NCBI GenBank assembly: GCA_029906195.1
Contig: JARWSJ010000004.1
Coordinates: forward strand, 434,001 to 498,000
Source of the DNA: Chitinophagaceae bacterium 26-R-25
GTDB taxonomy: Bacteria; Bacteroidota; Bacteroidia; Chitinophagales; Chitinophagaceae
DNA: 64,000 bases
Direction: 5' to 3'
In this document: piece by piece, positions 52,701-62,510 of the stretch
Layout of the letters: every line of letters begins with the position of its first letter
Numbering within the stretch: position 1 is the first letter of the stretch
The notes under the pieces: model-generated
The model's input: only the letters and a program-made list of their open reading frames with translations
Database searches by the model: none
Told to the model about the DNA's origin: nothing
Position numbers and translations under genes: made by a program

Positions 52701-53159
52701 ATGCAAGTCAAAACAATGCCACCGATGACCGTTCTGTATTACACCACGAGAACCACCTTTGCAGGATTGGAGGATATTATAGGCAAGGTTCCGCAGGAAC
52801 TGCAAAATGAGGCCAATCGTTTACAACTCTTCATTTCCGGGCCGCAATACTGGTTTTATTTTGGCGCCGATGGCAAGCCTGATACTGAATTTACACTTGA
52901 AGTCGCACTTCCTGTCAAAGGAGATGTTAATCAATCGACTGGTTATCAGTTCAAACATTTATCACCTTTCAAATGCGTTGCTGCCACTCATGAGGGTGGA
53001 TGGGATCAATTGCACCTTACTTACGGAAAGATAATTCCCTGGTTGTTTTCGCAAGGCATGCAAATGGCGAATGATCTTGAATGCAGGGAAATGTATGTGA
53101 ATGTTGATTTTGAGGAACAGCAAAACAATTTAACTGAAGTGCTGGTCGGTATTAAATAA
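52701..53159 (+). CDS. GyrI-like/AraC effector-binding domain protein
   Basis: A 152-residue stand-alone small-molecule-binding (SHS2/GyrI) fold: PPMTVLYYTTRTTFAGLED, ISGPQYWFYFGADGKPDTEF and the typical HEGGWDQLHLTYGKIIPWL. No DNA-binding part is present. It lies between a WYL regulator and an SRPBCC gene. Confidence 0.8.
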   Translation: MQVKTMPPMTVLYYTTRTTFAGLEDIIGKVPQELQNEANRLQLFISGPQYWFYFGADGKPDTEFTLEVALPVKGDVNQSTGYQFKHLSPFKCVAATHEGGWDQLHLTYGKIIPWLFSQGMQMANDLECREMYVNVDFEEQQNNLTEVLVGIK

Positions 53160-53174
53160 TTCAAACCACTTTTT

Positions 53175-53606
53175 ATGGATGCCGCATTAAGCATAGAACG
53201 TTCTTTGTCATTGCCCGCAACAAAAGACAATGTTTGGCAGGCATTGACAAATCCAGATTTCACGAGGCAATACATGTTCAATTGCGATGTGATTACTGAT
53301 TGGCAGGAGGGAAGTATGGTGCTTTGGGTAGGAACATATGCAGGATACGAAGCGTTTCAGAAGGGATTGGTAATGAAGTGTGTTCCGTGTAAAGAATTGA
53401 AATATTCGCTCTTCGATCCCTACTATGAATGCGAAGATGAGCTTCGCAATTATGTGCATGTTTCCTATAAATTGGAGGAAGAAGATCACAGTACAAAGCT
53501 GGTGGCAACGATAGATAACTTTGGCGCAAACTATAATCGTTATTCGCAGGTTAAACACTCGTGGGATGAGGAAGTATTGCCGGGATTAGAACGTCTGTTT
53601 AGATAA
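53175..53606 (+). CDS. SRPBCC (AHSA1/START-like) domain protein
   Basis: A 143-residue lipid/ligand-binding fold protein: RSLSLPATKDNVWQALTNPDFTRQYMFNCDV at the start and the long C-terminal helix HSWDEEVLPGLERLF. It starts 15 bases after the GyrI-like gene, so they are probably co-transcribed. Ligand unknown. Confidence 0.82.
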   Translation: MDAALSIERSLSLPATKDNVWQALTNPDFTRQYMFNCDVITDWQEGSMVLWVGTYAGYEAFQKGLVMKCVPCKELKYSLFDPYYECEDELRNYVHVSYKLEEEDHSTKLVATIDNFGANYNRYSQVKHSWDEEVLPGLERLFR

Positions 53607-53765
53607 AGAACGCGGAAAGAAGAACGCAGATTTTCAAGATTGTCATGATTAAAGATGATTTGAAATTTTTGATTTGAAATTCAATTACAATCTCAAGCCA
53701 AAGTCAAAAAATCATTACCTATCATGACAATCTTGAAAATCTGCGTTCCATCTCTTCTGCGTTCC
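53607..53765. repeat. Inverted repeat, 'GAACGCAGATTTTCATGAT' family, second copy
   Basis: Left arm 53607-53650 (AGAACGCAGATTTTCAAGAT) with right arm 53721-53765 (ATCTTGAAAATCTGCGTTCC). Matches 6221-6354. Confidence 0.88.
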
Positions 53766-53771
53766 AATTAT

Positions 53772-54422
53772 CTAAAACCTATAGCCTACAGAAAGTCCGA
53801 AGCCTGTGTTTTTAAGAGCTGCAGACGATTTGCTATCGCCGGTTGTAAGTTCTGGTGCGATGTTGGCAAGACCAAGTTGACAATTTAACTGGAAGGAAAG
53901 ATTGCTGGCAAATTCATAACCAATCAATAGATTTCCACCTGCATCAACTCTTTTGAAATAAGCACCCTGGTTAGCGAAATATTCCAGCGAAGTGGCACTT
54001 TTTGTAAAAGTTACCGCCTTGTCACCTACTTTGCCTCCCACGCCAAAGGCGATATAAGGGCCCACGCCCAAAAGCAAATGTCCGTCACCGAGGTCTGGTT
54101 TGTACATTGCATACACCGGTACCTCAATGTATCCGAGATTAACTTTTCTGTCCCCTGCTTTTGCTCCTTTCGTCGTATATAAAATACCCGGTTGAATAAA
54201 CCAGTCCGTTCCAATTGGAACTTCAGCGTTTACACCAACATTAAATTTTAAAAGCGGGTCATTGTCCAGTTTGTTATTTTGGTAATCATGGCCGTTGAGA
54301 TTTTGAAGGTCAACGCCAGCTCTGATACCAAAAGTAACAGCTGGTTCCGATTTTTTCGACTGGGCGTTCGCACCTGCTATTGACAATGCCGTTAATGTGA
54401 TTGCGGTAAGTACACGTTTCAT
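53772..54422 (-). CDS. Outer-membrane beta-barrel protein (porin-like)
   Basis: A 216-residue barrel of the OMP_b-brl type. It has a signal peptide ending at GANA, alternating amphipathic strands (VTFGIRAGVDLQNL, FIQPGILYTTKGAK, HLLLGVGPYIAFGVGG) and a C-terminal aromatic (SVGYRF). It is 29 bases downstream of the OmpA-like gene. Function beyond an envelope barrel is not evident. Confidence 0.85.
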   Translation of the reverse strand: MKRVLTAITLTALSIAGANAQSKKSEPAVTFGIRAGVDLQNLNGHDYQNNKLDNDPLLKFNVGVNAEVPIGTDWFIQPGILYTTKGAKAGDRKVNLGYIEVPVYAMYKPDLGDGHLLLGVGPYIAFGVGGKVGDKAVTFTKSATSLEYFANQGAYFKRVDAGGNLLIGYEFASNLSFQLNCQLGLANIAPELTTGDSKSSAALKNTGFGLSVGYRF

Positions 54423-54451
54423 AGTTCAATGATTTTTAGAATTGTTGTTTA

Positions 54452-55135
54452 TTATTTCTGCCCTGCTTGTTGCTTTGCTTCCTGCTGCATTTTTTCGTTT
54501 GCAGTGATGACAAATTCAACACGGCGGTTTTGTGCACGTCCATCAGCTGTTGCGTTAGGATATTTTGGAACATCTGGACCATAACCTTTTGTTGTAACAC
54601 GGGACGAGTTGATATTATGATCTAGCAAATAGTTTGCCACAGCAATTGCACGGTTTACAGACAATGTTTGATTGTATGCTTTTGTACCCGTACTATCTGT
54701 GTGACCTTGTACTTCGATATCTGTATCCGGATATGTGTTAAGAATAGTGATCAATTTGTTGAGGCTTTCTTTTGATTGATCAGAAAGGTCAAATTTATTT
54801 ACCTTGAATAGTACTGCACTGTTGAACTCAACCATAATACCTTCGCCGACTCTTTCTACTTTTGCATCCGGTACGGTTTGTTTAATTTGCTCAGCCTGCT
54901 TATCCATGTTGCGTCCAATGATCGCACCGCCTGCACCACCAACAACAGCTCCAATGATAGCGCCGAGACCTGCATTGCCAGCTACTTTGCCAATGACAGC
55001 GCCTGCAGCAGCACCACCTGCTGTTCCTATCACTGCACCTTTTTCTGTTCTGTTCATCTTGTTAACTGTACTGCATCCAGATGCCACGATCAAAATGGCC
55101 ATGCTACCAAATAGAAGACTTTTTACTTTTTTCAT
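54452..55135 (-). CDS. OmpA family lipoprotein with glycine-zipper segment
   Basis: 227 residues: lipobox VASGCST, a glycine-zipper hydrophobic segment (about 35-75, GAAAGAVIGKVAGNAGLGAI), then an OmpA C-terminal peptidoglycan-binding domain (VQGHTDSTGTKAYNQTLSVNRA, GYGPDVPKYPNATADGRAQNRRVEF). It anchors the outer membrane to the wall. The architecture resembles YiaD-type proteins. Confidence 0.92.
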   Translation of the reverse strand: MKKVKSLLFGSMAILIVASGCSTVNKMNRTEKGAVIGTAGGAAAGAVIGKVAGNAGLGAIIGAVVGGAGGAIIGRNMDKQAEQIKQTVPDAKVERVGEGIMVEFNSAVLFKVNKFDLSDQSKESLNKLITILNTYPDTDIEVQGHTDSTGTKAYNQTLSVNRAIAVANYLLDHNINSSRVTTKGYGPDVPKYPNATADGRAQNRRVEFVITANEKMQQEAKQQAGQK

Positions 55136-55360
55136 ACACTTTGGGTTTTACTACAATAAAATTTTATTTCTAAATAGTTAAAAAAATTGTTCCTCAGTTA
55201 TAAGTATTTGGGAATTGAATACCGACGTAAAAGGGATGGGGTTAACCCGATTGGGGTTGCGTATAACAAATTGCGATTTGTGCACGGGATCATAGGCCGG
55301 ATTTTGTTTGAGGCCGCAAATGTAAATAATTCAGGCAAACATTAGATGAGTAAAAGTCCT
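55136..55360. other. Non-coding stretch upstream of the OmpA-like gene
   Basis: No gene is visible in this part of the 55136-55446 gap. It should contain the promoter of the OmpA-like operon, but I found no clean TTTG/TAnnTTTG pair. Confidence 0.45.
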
Positions 55361-55388
55361 AAAAAAAAATCCGGGCAAAACGCCCGGA
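55361..55388 (-). terminator. Terminator of the DTVP-repeat protein gene
   Basis: TCCGGGC (55370-55376) pairs with GCCCGGA (55382-55388); nine A at 55361-55369 give a T run on the minus strand. Confidence 0.8.
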
Positions 55389-55446
55389 CTTTATATTGGT
55401 CGAATATCAGAATTTTTGGATGGCTTAATGGTCTTGGATTTTATTA

Positions 55447-56610
55447 TTATAGAGATGCAGTACCTGCATCGGTTTTAATACCATCAAAGCTGATCACTTT
55501 TTTCACTGGTGCCTTTGCAACTGCATGAGAATTTTTACCTTTTTTCATTGGTTTCTCAGCAGGTTGTTCTGCACTGGCTGTTGCTTGTGCACCGTTTAAA
55601 GAAGCAGCAGGATCTGCATCATTAAAGCCACTGCCGATACGGATGTGTACTTCTTTTGAAGTTTCATTATAAGATACGATACCTTCTGAAATTGATTTTT
55701 TATCGCTTACTTTTTGAGCCGGAATTTTATAAATGTTTGCATCACTTTTCAGGTAAGCATAAAATTTATCATCACCTATACCAGATACCCAGATCTTACC
55801 AGGGTTTTGGTCATCAACAGTTATAGTAACATTGCTGCCAGCTGTAGTTGTAGTTGTTGCAGATGGCTGTGTTTCTGTTGTAGTGGTATTTTCCGGTTGA
55901 TAAGTGCCAAGCACTGCAACATAATACTTGCCTGCATTTGGAGCCGGAGCAGAAGATTTAAATTCTGACAATGGCTGTGCTTGTGGAATTGGAGCTAATG
56001 AACCCCATCCTGAAGGCTTTTTAGTTGTATCATTTGGTACTGTATCCAACACAATGTATGCGTCTTCTACTGCAAAAGGTCCTTTCGCTACATCGTTAAA
56101 AGAAAATTCTTTCTTCTTATCGGAAGTGTCTTTTTTCTCAGGCACTGTATCCAAAACTGCATAATTTACGAATGCAAACATTCCGGTTGAATCTTTCTCT
56201 TTCTTATGTTTCTTAGGTTTTGTGGTATCTGCATCATTGATGTAGCTAAAAGCAAATGCTTTTGTTGTGTCTTTTTCCTTTTTGTCTTTCTTAGGTACTG
56301 TATCTAGCGCTGCATAAGATATCCACTTAGATGTGTCTCTTTTCATAGTGGTATCTTTCTTACCGGGTACTGTGTCAAGTGCCAGGTAATTGTCTTCCAT
56401 CAAGAAACGTCCTTTTGCAATTTGATTAAATGCATAGTCCTTCTTTTCAGTAGTGTCTTTTTTCTTCTCAGGAACTGTATCCAGAACAGATACAAAAGAA
56501 AGGTCTTTTTTCTTAGTTGTATCCTTAGGTGTTTTTGTAGTATCAGTTTGGCTGAAACCCTGCATTGACAGTAATATCAGGCCTCCTAGAAGTAATTTTG
56601 GTGCTTTCAT
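55447..56610 (-). CDS. Secreted repeat protein with LDTVP/KKDT motifs, function unknown
   Basis: 387 residues with a signal peptide (KAPKLLLGGLILLSMQGFSQ). Residues about 20-200 hold five or six imperfect repeats built around LDTVPxKKDTxxKK, alternating with aromatic segments (SFVSVLDTVP, YLALDTVP, YAALDTVP, YAVLDTVP, YIVLDTVP). A Thr-rich linker and a small C-terminal globular part follow (VTITVDDQNPGKIWVSGIGDDKFYAYLKS). The repeats are charged and probably unstructured. I do not recognise the family. The start at 56610 is chosen over a non-ATG start because it opens the signal peptide. Confidence 0.7.
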   Translation of the reverse strand: MKAPKLLLGGLILLSMQGFSQTDTTKTPKDTTKKKDLSFVSVLDTVPEKKKDTTEKKDYAFNQIAKGRFLMEDNYLALDTVPGKKDTTMKRDTSKWISYAALDTVPKKDKKEKDTTKAFAFSYINDADTTKPKKHKKEKDSTGMFAFVNYAVLDTVPEKKDTSDKKKEFSFNDVAKGPFAVEDAYIVLDTVPNDTTKKPSGWGSLAPIPQAQPLSEFKSSAPAPNAGKYYVAVLGTYQPENTTTTETQPSATTTTTAGSNVTITVDDQNPGKIWVSGIGDDKFYAYLKSDANIYKIPAQKVSDKKSISEGIVSYNETSKEVHIRIGSGFNDADPAASLNGAQATASAEQPAEKPMKKGKNSHAVAKAPVKKVISFDGIKTDAGTASL

Positions 56611-57002
56611 AAAACTAATGGTTTGTATTATCAATTTGTTTTCTGACTAGTAGTATAGAAAAACTGTGCCAATTCTATAAAAATGTGGATAACTCCGTTT
56701 TTTTAAGGAAGGCTTTTATTTCGAAACTCAATGATACTGCGGCTTTCATTGATTTGCTGCATGTTATGCAGCGTTAGGCTGAGAAGCCTGTGTTATGAAA
56801 ACATTAACGGTTACAGGGGTTCCAGCGTTTACAGGCGCTTACAAAATGGCTGCAGAAGATACTGTTTTGAGCAACAGGGAATTTTTAGTTCAATAGTCTT
56901 GTAAGACGGTAGGAAATTCGTGTAATTCAAGCCGGATAAGCGTTTTATCATGTCACTACTTTACCTTAAATTTACTGTTCTATTCTTATAAGGAAACAAG
57001 GT
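56611..57002. other. Non-coding gap before uvrA
   Basis: Divergent upstream regions of the repeat protein and uvrA. A 33-codon ATG frame near 56795 has no supporting feature. I see no hairpin, and no strong -33/-7 pair for either gene. Confidence 0.5.
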
Positions 57003-59873
57003 ATGGCAAAGAACAATAACGGGTTTGTAAGTGAAGATGGTGCAATTGAAGTTTTTGGTGCGAAAGAGCACAATCTGAAAAACATAGATATCTCCATTCC
57101 AAAAAATAAACTGGTAGTATTTACGGGGGTGAGCGGGAGCGGAAAATCTTCCCTTGCTTTTGATACTATTTACAATGAAGGCCAGCGTCGTTACATGGAA
57201 AGTTTCAGTGCTTACGCAAGGCAGTTTATCGGAAATATGGAAAGGCCTGAAGTTGATAAGATCACGGGACTTTCTCCGGTAATTTCCATTGAACAGAAAA
57301 CGACCAATAAAAATCCACGATCGACTGTTGGGACTATTACAGAAGTCTATGACTTTCTTCGATTGTTGTACGCAAGAATAGGTGAGGCCTATAGCTACAA
57401 CACAGGAAAGAAAATGACGAAGTTTAGTGAAGAAGAAATTGTAGAAAATATTTTCAAAAAATTTCTTCGTCAAAAAATAAGCATCCTTGCTCCGGTTGTG
57501 CGTGGCCGTAAGGGACATTATCGGGAGTTGTTTGAGGACCTTCGAAAAAAAGGTTTTGTGAAAGTGCGCGTGGATGGTGAGATAAAAGATCTTGTTCCTA
57601 AAATGCAGGTGGACCGTTACAAAATTCACGATATTGAATTAGTGATCGACAGGTTGAAAGTGGAGGATGAGTTTCGTGTACGCATAAGCCAAAGTGTACA
57701 ACAGGCATTGAACCTTGGTAAAGGCCTGATGTTTCTTGATCTCAGTGAGGCAACAAAAGGCACTGCTAAAGAAGCCTCTTATTCAAAACAATTGATGTGT
57801 GAAGATACCGGCATCAGTTACGAAGAGCCATCTCCCAATTCATTCTCATTTAACTCTCCCTATGGTGCGTGTCCAGTTTGTAAGGGCTTGGGAACAGTGT
57901 ACCAGGTGAGCATGGACAAAATAATTCCTGATAGTAGCATCAGCATAAGCGATGGCGCTATTGCTCCGCTTGGCGAAGAACGTGAAGCATTCGTTTTTAA
58001 GCAGGTGCAGCAAATGGCGAGAAGATATAAGATTGATCTTAAGAAACCGGTGAAAGATATACCTCAAAATTCATTGAACCTTTTGCTTTACGGAAACGAA
58101 GAAGGTGAAGATGAAATGGTAATGGATTTTGAAAATGTTTCCAGCGAAGGAACTGTTTATACAGAAGAGTTTGAAGGCATTGTGCCGCAATTGAAAAGAT
58201 GGTTTGCTGCAAGCAACTCAGATGCAATACGTGATTGGGCAGAAAAATTTATGGACCTGAAAACATGTCCGTCCTGTAAAGGTGCAAGATTGCGCAAGGA
58301 AAGCCTTTGGTTCAAAGTAGATGAAAAAAACATTGCTGAAATAAGCGAACTGAATCTTGACAAATTAATGATTTGGTTTACCGGCATTGAAAAAAGACTA
58401 TCAACAAAGCAAAACACCATTGCAAAGGATATTTTAAAAGAGATCCGCGAGCGTTTGCAGTTTTTGCTGGATGTGGGCCTTACATATCTTACCATCAACA
58501 GATCGTCCAAAACATTGAGCGGCGGAGAGTCGCAGCGTATTCGTCTTGCTACGCAAATAGGATCGCAATTGCAGGGCATCACCTACATTCTTGATGAGCC
58601 AAGCATTGGGTTGCATCAACGTGATAACCACCGGCTGATTGATGCGTTGAAAAATCTTCGCGATATCGGCAATAGTGTTTTAGTTGTTGAGCACGATAAG
58701 GACATCATGATGGCCTCTGACTATCTTGTAGACATAGGACCTAAAGCGGGTAAACACGGCGGAAGCATAGTGGCACAAGGTACTCCCAATGAAGTATTGA
58801 AGAGCCAGAGCGAAACCTCTCAATATCTGAATGGTAAAAAAGGAATTGCTGTTCCCAAAGAAAGAAGAAAAGGAAACGGTAAGTCGATGGTGTTGAAAGG
58901 TGCGAAGGGAAACAACCTGAAGAATGTGAGTGCTACATTTCCTTTGGGAAAATTGATTGTTGTAACTGGTGTAAGCGGTGGTGGTAAATCAACGCTGATC
59001 AACGAAACGTTGTATCCGATCCTTTCCAAATATTGTTACGATTCTAAAATGTATCCTTTGGAATATGATTCCATAAAGGGATTGGAGAACATTGATAAAG
59101 TAATTGAAATTGACCAGTCCCCAATTGGCAGGACTCCGCGAAGCAATCCGGCCACTTATTGTGGATTTTTTACAGAGGTAAGAACTTTGTTCGCTGCCGT
59201 ACCGGAAGCGAAAATTCGCGGATATAATGCGGGACGATTTTCATTTAACGTAAAAGGTGGTCGTTGCGACATGTGTGAAGGCGGAGGAATGCGTGTGATC
59301 GAAATGAACTTTCTTCCCGATGTTTATGTGCATTGCGAAAAATGTAACGGTAAACGCTACAACAGGGAAACGCTTGAGATTCGTTACAAAGGAAAATCCA
59401 TAAGCGATGTACTTGACATGACTGTGGATGAAGCTGTTGAGTTTTTTCAAAATGTTCCCTACCTGTATCGCAAAATAAAAGTGCTGCAGGAAGTGGGTTT
59501 GGGATATGTTACTTTAGGGCAAAGTGCCGTAACGCTTAGTGGTGGCGAGGCACAGCGTGTAAAGCTTGCAACGGAACTTTCAAAGAAAGACACTGGCAAA
59601 ACTTTTTATATTCTTGATGAGCCTACAACAGGCCTCCATTTCCAGGATATTCAACACTTGCTGGATGTATTAAACAAACTGGTCGATCGTGGCAATACGG
59701 TGCTGATCATCGAGCATAACCTCGATGTCATAAAGGTAGCAGACCACATCATAGATCTTGGTCCCGAAGGCGGTGATGGTGGTGGTAAGATATTGTTTGA
59801 AGGATTACCTGAGGATCTTGTAAAAGTGAAAGAAAGCCATACGGGGAAGTTTCTGAAAGAAGAACTGAAATAG
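57003..59873 (+). CDS. uvrA: Excinuclease ABC subunit A
   Basis: A 956-residue DNA-damage recognition ATPase of nucleotide excision repair. It has two ABC ATPase halves: Walker A GVSGSGKSSLAFDT and GVSGGGKSTLINET, and LSGGE signatures in both. It has zinc-binding CxxC pairs (CPVCKG...CPSCKG and CDMCEGGG...CEKCNGKRY). The length is normal. It is encoded alone, with no SOS-type box that I could recognise. Confidence 0.97.
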   Translation: MAKNNNGFVSEDGAIEVFGAKEHNLKNIDISIPKNKLVVFTGVSGSGKSSLAFDTIYNEGQRRYMESFSAYARQFIGNMERPEVDKITGLSPVISIEQKTTNKNPRSTVGTITEVYDFLRLLYARIGEAYSYNTGKKMTKFSEEEIVENIFKKFLRQKISILAPVVRGRKGHYRELFEDLRKKGFVKVRVDGEIKDLVPKMQVDRYKIHDIELVIDRLKVEDEFRVRISQSVQQALNLGKGLMFLDLSEATKGTAKEASYSKQLMCEDTGISYEEPSPNSFSFNSPYGACPVCKGLGTVYQVSMDKIIPDSSISISDGAIAPLGEEREAFVFKQVQQMARRYKIDLKKPVKDIPQNSLNLLLYGNEEGEDEMVMDFENVSSEGTVYTEEFEGIVPQLKRWFAASNSDAIRDWAEKFMDLKTCPSCKGARLRKESLWFKVDEKNIAEISELNLDKLMIWFTGIEKRLSTKQNTIAKDILKEIRERLQFLLDVGLTYLTINRSSKTLSGGESQRIRLATQIGSQLQGITYILDEPSIGLHQRDNHRLIDALKNLRDIGNSVLVVEHDKDIMMASDYLVDIGPKAGKHGGSIVAQGTPNEVLKSQSETSQYLNGKKGIAVPKERRKGNGKSMVLKGAKGNNLKNVSATFPLGKLIVVTGVSGGGKSTLINETLYPILSKYCYDSKMYPLEYDSIKGLENIDKVIEIDQSPIGRTPRSNPATYCGFFTEVRTLFAAVPEAKIRGYNAGRFSFNVKGGRCDMCEGGGMRVIEMNFLPDVYVHCEKCNGKRYNRETLEIRYKGKSISDVLDMTVDEAVEFFQNVPYLYRKIKVLQEVGLGYVTLGQSAVTLSGGEAQRVKLATELSKKDTGKTFYILDEPTTGLHFQDIQHLLDVLNKLVDRGNTVLIIEHNLDVIKVADHIIDLGPEGGDGGGKILFEGLPEDLVKVKESHTGKFLKEELK

Positions 59874-59875
59874 GC

Positions 59876-59957
59876 TGAATGCCTAATGCCTAATGCTAAA
59901 CGCTTAACGCAACCGATCCCTCGGTTTTGCATTAAGCGTTTAGCATTAGGCGTTAAG
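59876..59957. repeat. Inverted repeat, 'GCTAAACGCTTAACGC' family
   Basis: Left arm (GCCTAATGCTAAACGCTTAA) and right arm (TTAAGCGTTTAGCATTAGGC) lie between the convergent uvrA and XRE genes. Related words are at 62511-62608. Confidence 0.88.
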
Positions 59958-59966
59958 CCCTTGGCC

Positions 59967-60371
59967 TTACTTCTCCTCCAATCCCTGTTTTAGAAACATA
60001 TTCTCCGTTGTTAGTTCGGCGATCTGTTTGTCTTTAACTTCTATCAAAAGTTTGAGTGTGTCGACATTCAATTGAAGGCTGTCAATCAGTTTGGAAGTAT
60101 TTGCCAGATATGCTTCCTGTTCTTCTTTTACAGCGTGGTTGTGTTCAAGATTATAACTTGTGAGAGCAAGATCATCAAGAATCAAATGATCGAGACTGAT
60201 CTGAAAAAAGTCAGCTATTATTACGAGTTCTTCTATGCTCGGCTGTGCGATTCTTTTTTCCCAATTACCAATTGTTGTATGGGCTTTTTCTACCAGAATG
60301 GCAATTTCAGTTTGGGTAACGCCTTTGCGTTTTCTTAAGTACCGCAGATTGCTTGCGAAGTGATGTTTCAT
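59967..60371 (-). CDS. XRE family transcriptional regulator with C-terminal coiled coil
   Basis: 134 residues. A Cro/C1-type HTH occupies the first 65 (FASNLRYLRKRKGVTQTEIAILVEKAHTTIGNWEKR, IADFFQISLDHLILDDL). A coiled coil follows (LQLNVDTLKLLIEVKDKQIAELTTENMFLKQ). The ATG at 60371 is preferred over a TTG nine bases earlier. Targets unknown; similar proteins are common in Bacteroidota. Confidence 0.85.
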   Translation of the reverse strand: MKHHFASNLRYLRKRKGVTQTEIAILVEKAHTTIGNWEKRIAQPSIEELVIIADFFQISLDHLILDDLALTSYNLEHNHAVKEEQEAYLANTSKLIDSLQLNVDTLKLLIEVKDKQIAELTTENMFLKQGLEEK

Positions 60372-60917
60372 TATAACCAATGATTATTTAAAAAATATGT
60401 ATTTCTCAAACAAGCTGGGTATATTTGCCTTGCTATATCATTATTACCTGATGGCCTTATACTTCCTACTTACTTCAAGAAACCAGTAAATTTTTTGTGA
60501 TAAAATACTAACCAGATTTGAATGACCTGATCAGCGTTATTGGTAGGTACTTGTCAATGTGCAAATATATTGTATTCGCTGTTATTTCATGAAGGAAAGC
60601 CTCTTTCAGCAATTTCGCGTGCAAATTCTAATATTGAGGAAACCGAAACTGAGTAGAATTACGTTGATTAAAGTCAACTTTTAGAAAGCGCATGTTTGAA
60701 GCCGTTGTATGTCAATTGATTAGGCCGAAAATTAACATTTTAGAAAAGTTACCCACACTGTATGAAGTTATCTTTATTTTTTGCAACTTTAGATCAGATG
60801 AATACGGAGCTATGTAGTTATAAAAAATGATGCGTCCTTATTCTCTTTTTACAATCCATTTAGTCCTGCGAACACGAAGAGCCTACCCCTTATTTAACTC
60901 ATCAACCATTTTGAAAA
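60372..60917. other. Non-coding AT-rich stretch
   Basis: I see no gene, repeat or terminator here. Confidence 0.45.
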
Positions 60918-61061
60918 ATGCTACTACAACTACTCAACCACGTCATCTGCTTTTTGGTGCTGCTGTCATGTTTTTTGTCATTTAACCTTAACAGGACCGA
61001 CAAAAAGAAATTCAAATTGCCTTTTACTGAACCAACAACAGTTTCTAATCAGCAGATTTAA
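60918..61061 (+). CDS. Possible 47-residue membrane peptide
   Basis: ATG 60918 to TAA 61061 reads a hydrophobic helix (MLLQLLNHVICFLVLLSCFL) followed by a charged tail. It resembles neither neighbour nor a family I know. No promoter was found, so it may be chance. Confidence 0.3.
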   Translation: MLLQLLNHVICFLVLLSCFLSFNLNRTDKKKFKLPFTEPTTVSNQQI

Positions 61062-61375
61062 TTAATTAGATTTTATAAAATAAAAATGGCGATTTCTTAT
61101 TGTGAAAATCACCATTTCGTATAGAACGAAAAAATGAATGCTCAATCATCATTCCTGATTGATTTGCGTCCATTCAGATAGTTATTGCGCTATTTTTTAT
61201 AGAGGCAATTGTCCTTTGCACACCATCCCGTTTAATCACTTAGGCCTCTGACCTGGCGTATTTCTTTTCCCATTTTTATTAATTGACCACTAAAGTTTTC
61301 TCGTGGAGGATACTGAATTGGATATGGTAGGATATTGAAAGAAGGATAGAAAAATAAAATGGGGAATTGTAAAAG
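61062..61375. other. Non-coding stretch with one weak hairpin
   Basis: AAATGGCGATTT (61084-61095) can pair with AAATCACCATTT (61105-61118) with one mismatch. There is no T run. Nothing else is visible. Confidence 0.4.
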
Positions 61376-61867
61376 CTAACTGGCAATTTTATACTCAATC
61401 ACGCCGCGTGAAGGATTGTGGAATGGAAATAAAGTTTCCATGAAAAAGTTTGATACTGCAGCCCATAGATTGTTTTTGCGGGCTGTAGGTTCAAACATTT
61501 CTACCCCTTCAATTTTTACTCTTACCAACATGGACTTATCATGTGCTTTTTCGCGCAACTCGTCATCTATACAGGTTACAGTGTTTATTACTTCAGGATC
61601 AAGAATCATTTCTCCCAATCCATTAATTGATAGCGATGTATTTATACCCTTTTTAAAATAAGAAAGTTTTACAGGGAAAATTCTGTCGAACAATGCCACA
61701 TGCTGCACCGGCTTGGGGACGAGGAACCACACATGTCCCAGATCATCGATACACAATGTGTTTACAATTTGTGTAGGCAGTTTTAACACCGTATCAGGCA
61801 TACTGTACATAATGGCACTCCCTATATTCTCTATTTTGTCTTTGATTATTTCAAGGCTTTTGTCCAT
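61376..61867 (-). CDS. Pyridoxamine 5'-phosphate oxidase-like (general stress protein 26-type) protein
   Basis: 163 residues. The split-barrel strands typical of flavin-binding PPOX proteins can be followed (TLCIDDLGHVWFLVPKP, VKLSYFKKGINTSLSINGLGEMI, SMLVRVKIEGVEMFEP). The cofactor and activity are uncertain; several such proteins in Bacteroidota are stress-linked and of unknown substrate. Confidence 0.5.
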   Translation of the reverse strand: MDKSLEIIKDKIENIGSAIMYSMPDTVLKLPTQIVNTLCIDDLGHVWFLVPKPVQHVALFDRIFPVKLSYFKKGINTSLSINGLGEMILDPEVINTVTCIDDELREKAHDKSMLVRVKIEGVEMFEPTARKNNLWAAVSNFFMETLFPFHNPSRGVIEYKIAS

Positions 61868-62041
61868 AACACAGTTATTTGTTTAGTCAATAACAAATAA
61901 ATGTTATGCCTTGTTGAAAGTTAAAGAAATAAAAAAATCGGTGTAGAATTTGTTCCTCAAAGACTTGCAGCATTTTTAGTGGTTCATTAAGAAATGTTGG
62001 TACAATTATTTAGATACATTAAGCTATAAAAATCAGATACT

Positions 62042-62509
62042 ATGTCACAAAATGAAACTGTAGAGGTATTAAATGACCTTATCAAAATCAACAACGATCG
62101 CGTTGCCGGATATCAAAATGCCATTGATAATACACCCGGTATCGATGTAGACTTAAAGGCCATTTTTAGAAACATGGCGAATGAAAGTCTTAAGTATAGT
62201 AATCAACTTAAAGACGAAGTTGTCAAACTCGGTGGTGAGCCAGCAACCGGCACAACTTTGAGCGGAAAGATTTATCGTGCATGGGATGATGTAAAAGCAA
62301 GCTTCTCAGGTAATGACAGACAATCTGTTTTAAATGCATGCGAATTTGGCGAAGATGCTGCGCAAAAAGCATATAAAGCTGCATTGTCTTCTGATGCTGA
62401 GTTGCCGGCAGCTTTAAGACAAATAATCATGGATCAACAAACAGCTTTGAAAAAATCTCATGATTTGATCAAGAGCTATAGAGATGCGAATAAAGCAGTA
62501 AGTGCTTAG
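62042..62509 (+). CDS. PA2169 family four-helix-bundle protein (DUF2383)
   Basis: 155 residues in a ferritin-like helical bundle: EVLNDLIKINNDRVAGYQNAI, LKAIFRNMANESLKYSNQLKDEV and ILxDQQTALKKSHDLIKSYRD-like C-terminal helix. Length and pattern match DUF2383. Family members are often induced by stress; function unknown. Confidence 0.82.
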   Translation: MSQNETVEVLNDLIKINNDRVAGYQNAIDNTPGIDVDLKAIFRNMANESLKYSNQLKDEVVKLGGEPATGTTLSGKIYRAWDDVKASFSGNDRQSVLNACEFGEDAAQKAYKAALSSDAELPAALRQIIMDQQTALKKSHDLIKSYRDANKAVSA

Positions 62510-62510
62510 A

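Noticed and set aside
55346-55528. 60-codon ORF on the plus strand
   Set aside because: It overlaps the terminator and the 3' end of the minus-strand repeat-protein gene; shadow of that gene.
56795-56896. 33-codon ATG frame upstream of uvrA
   Set aside because: No promoter, no recognisable sequence; too short to support.
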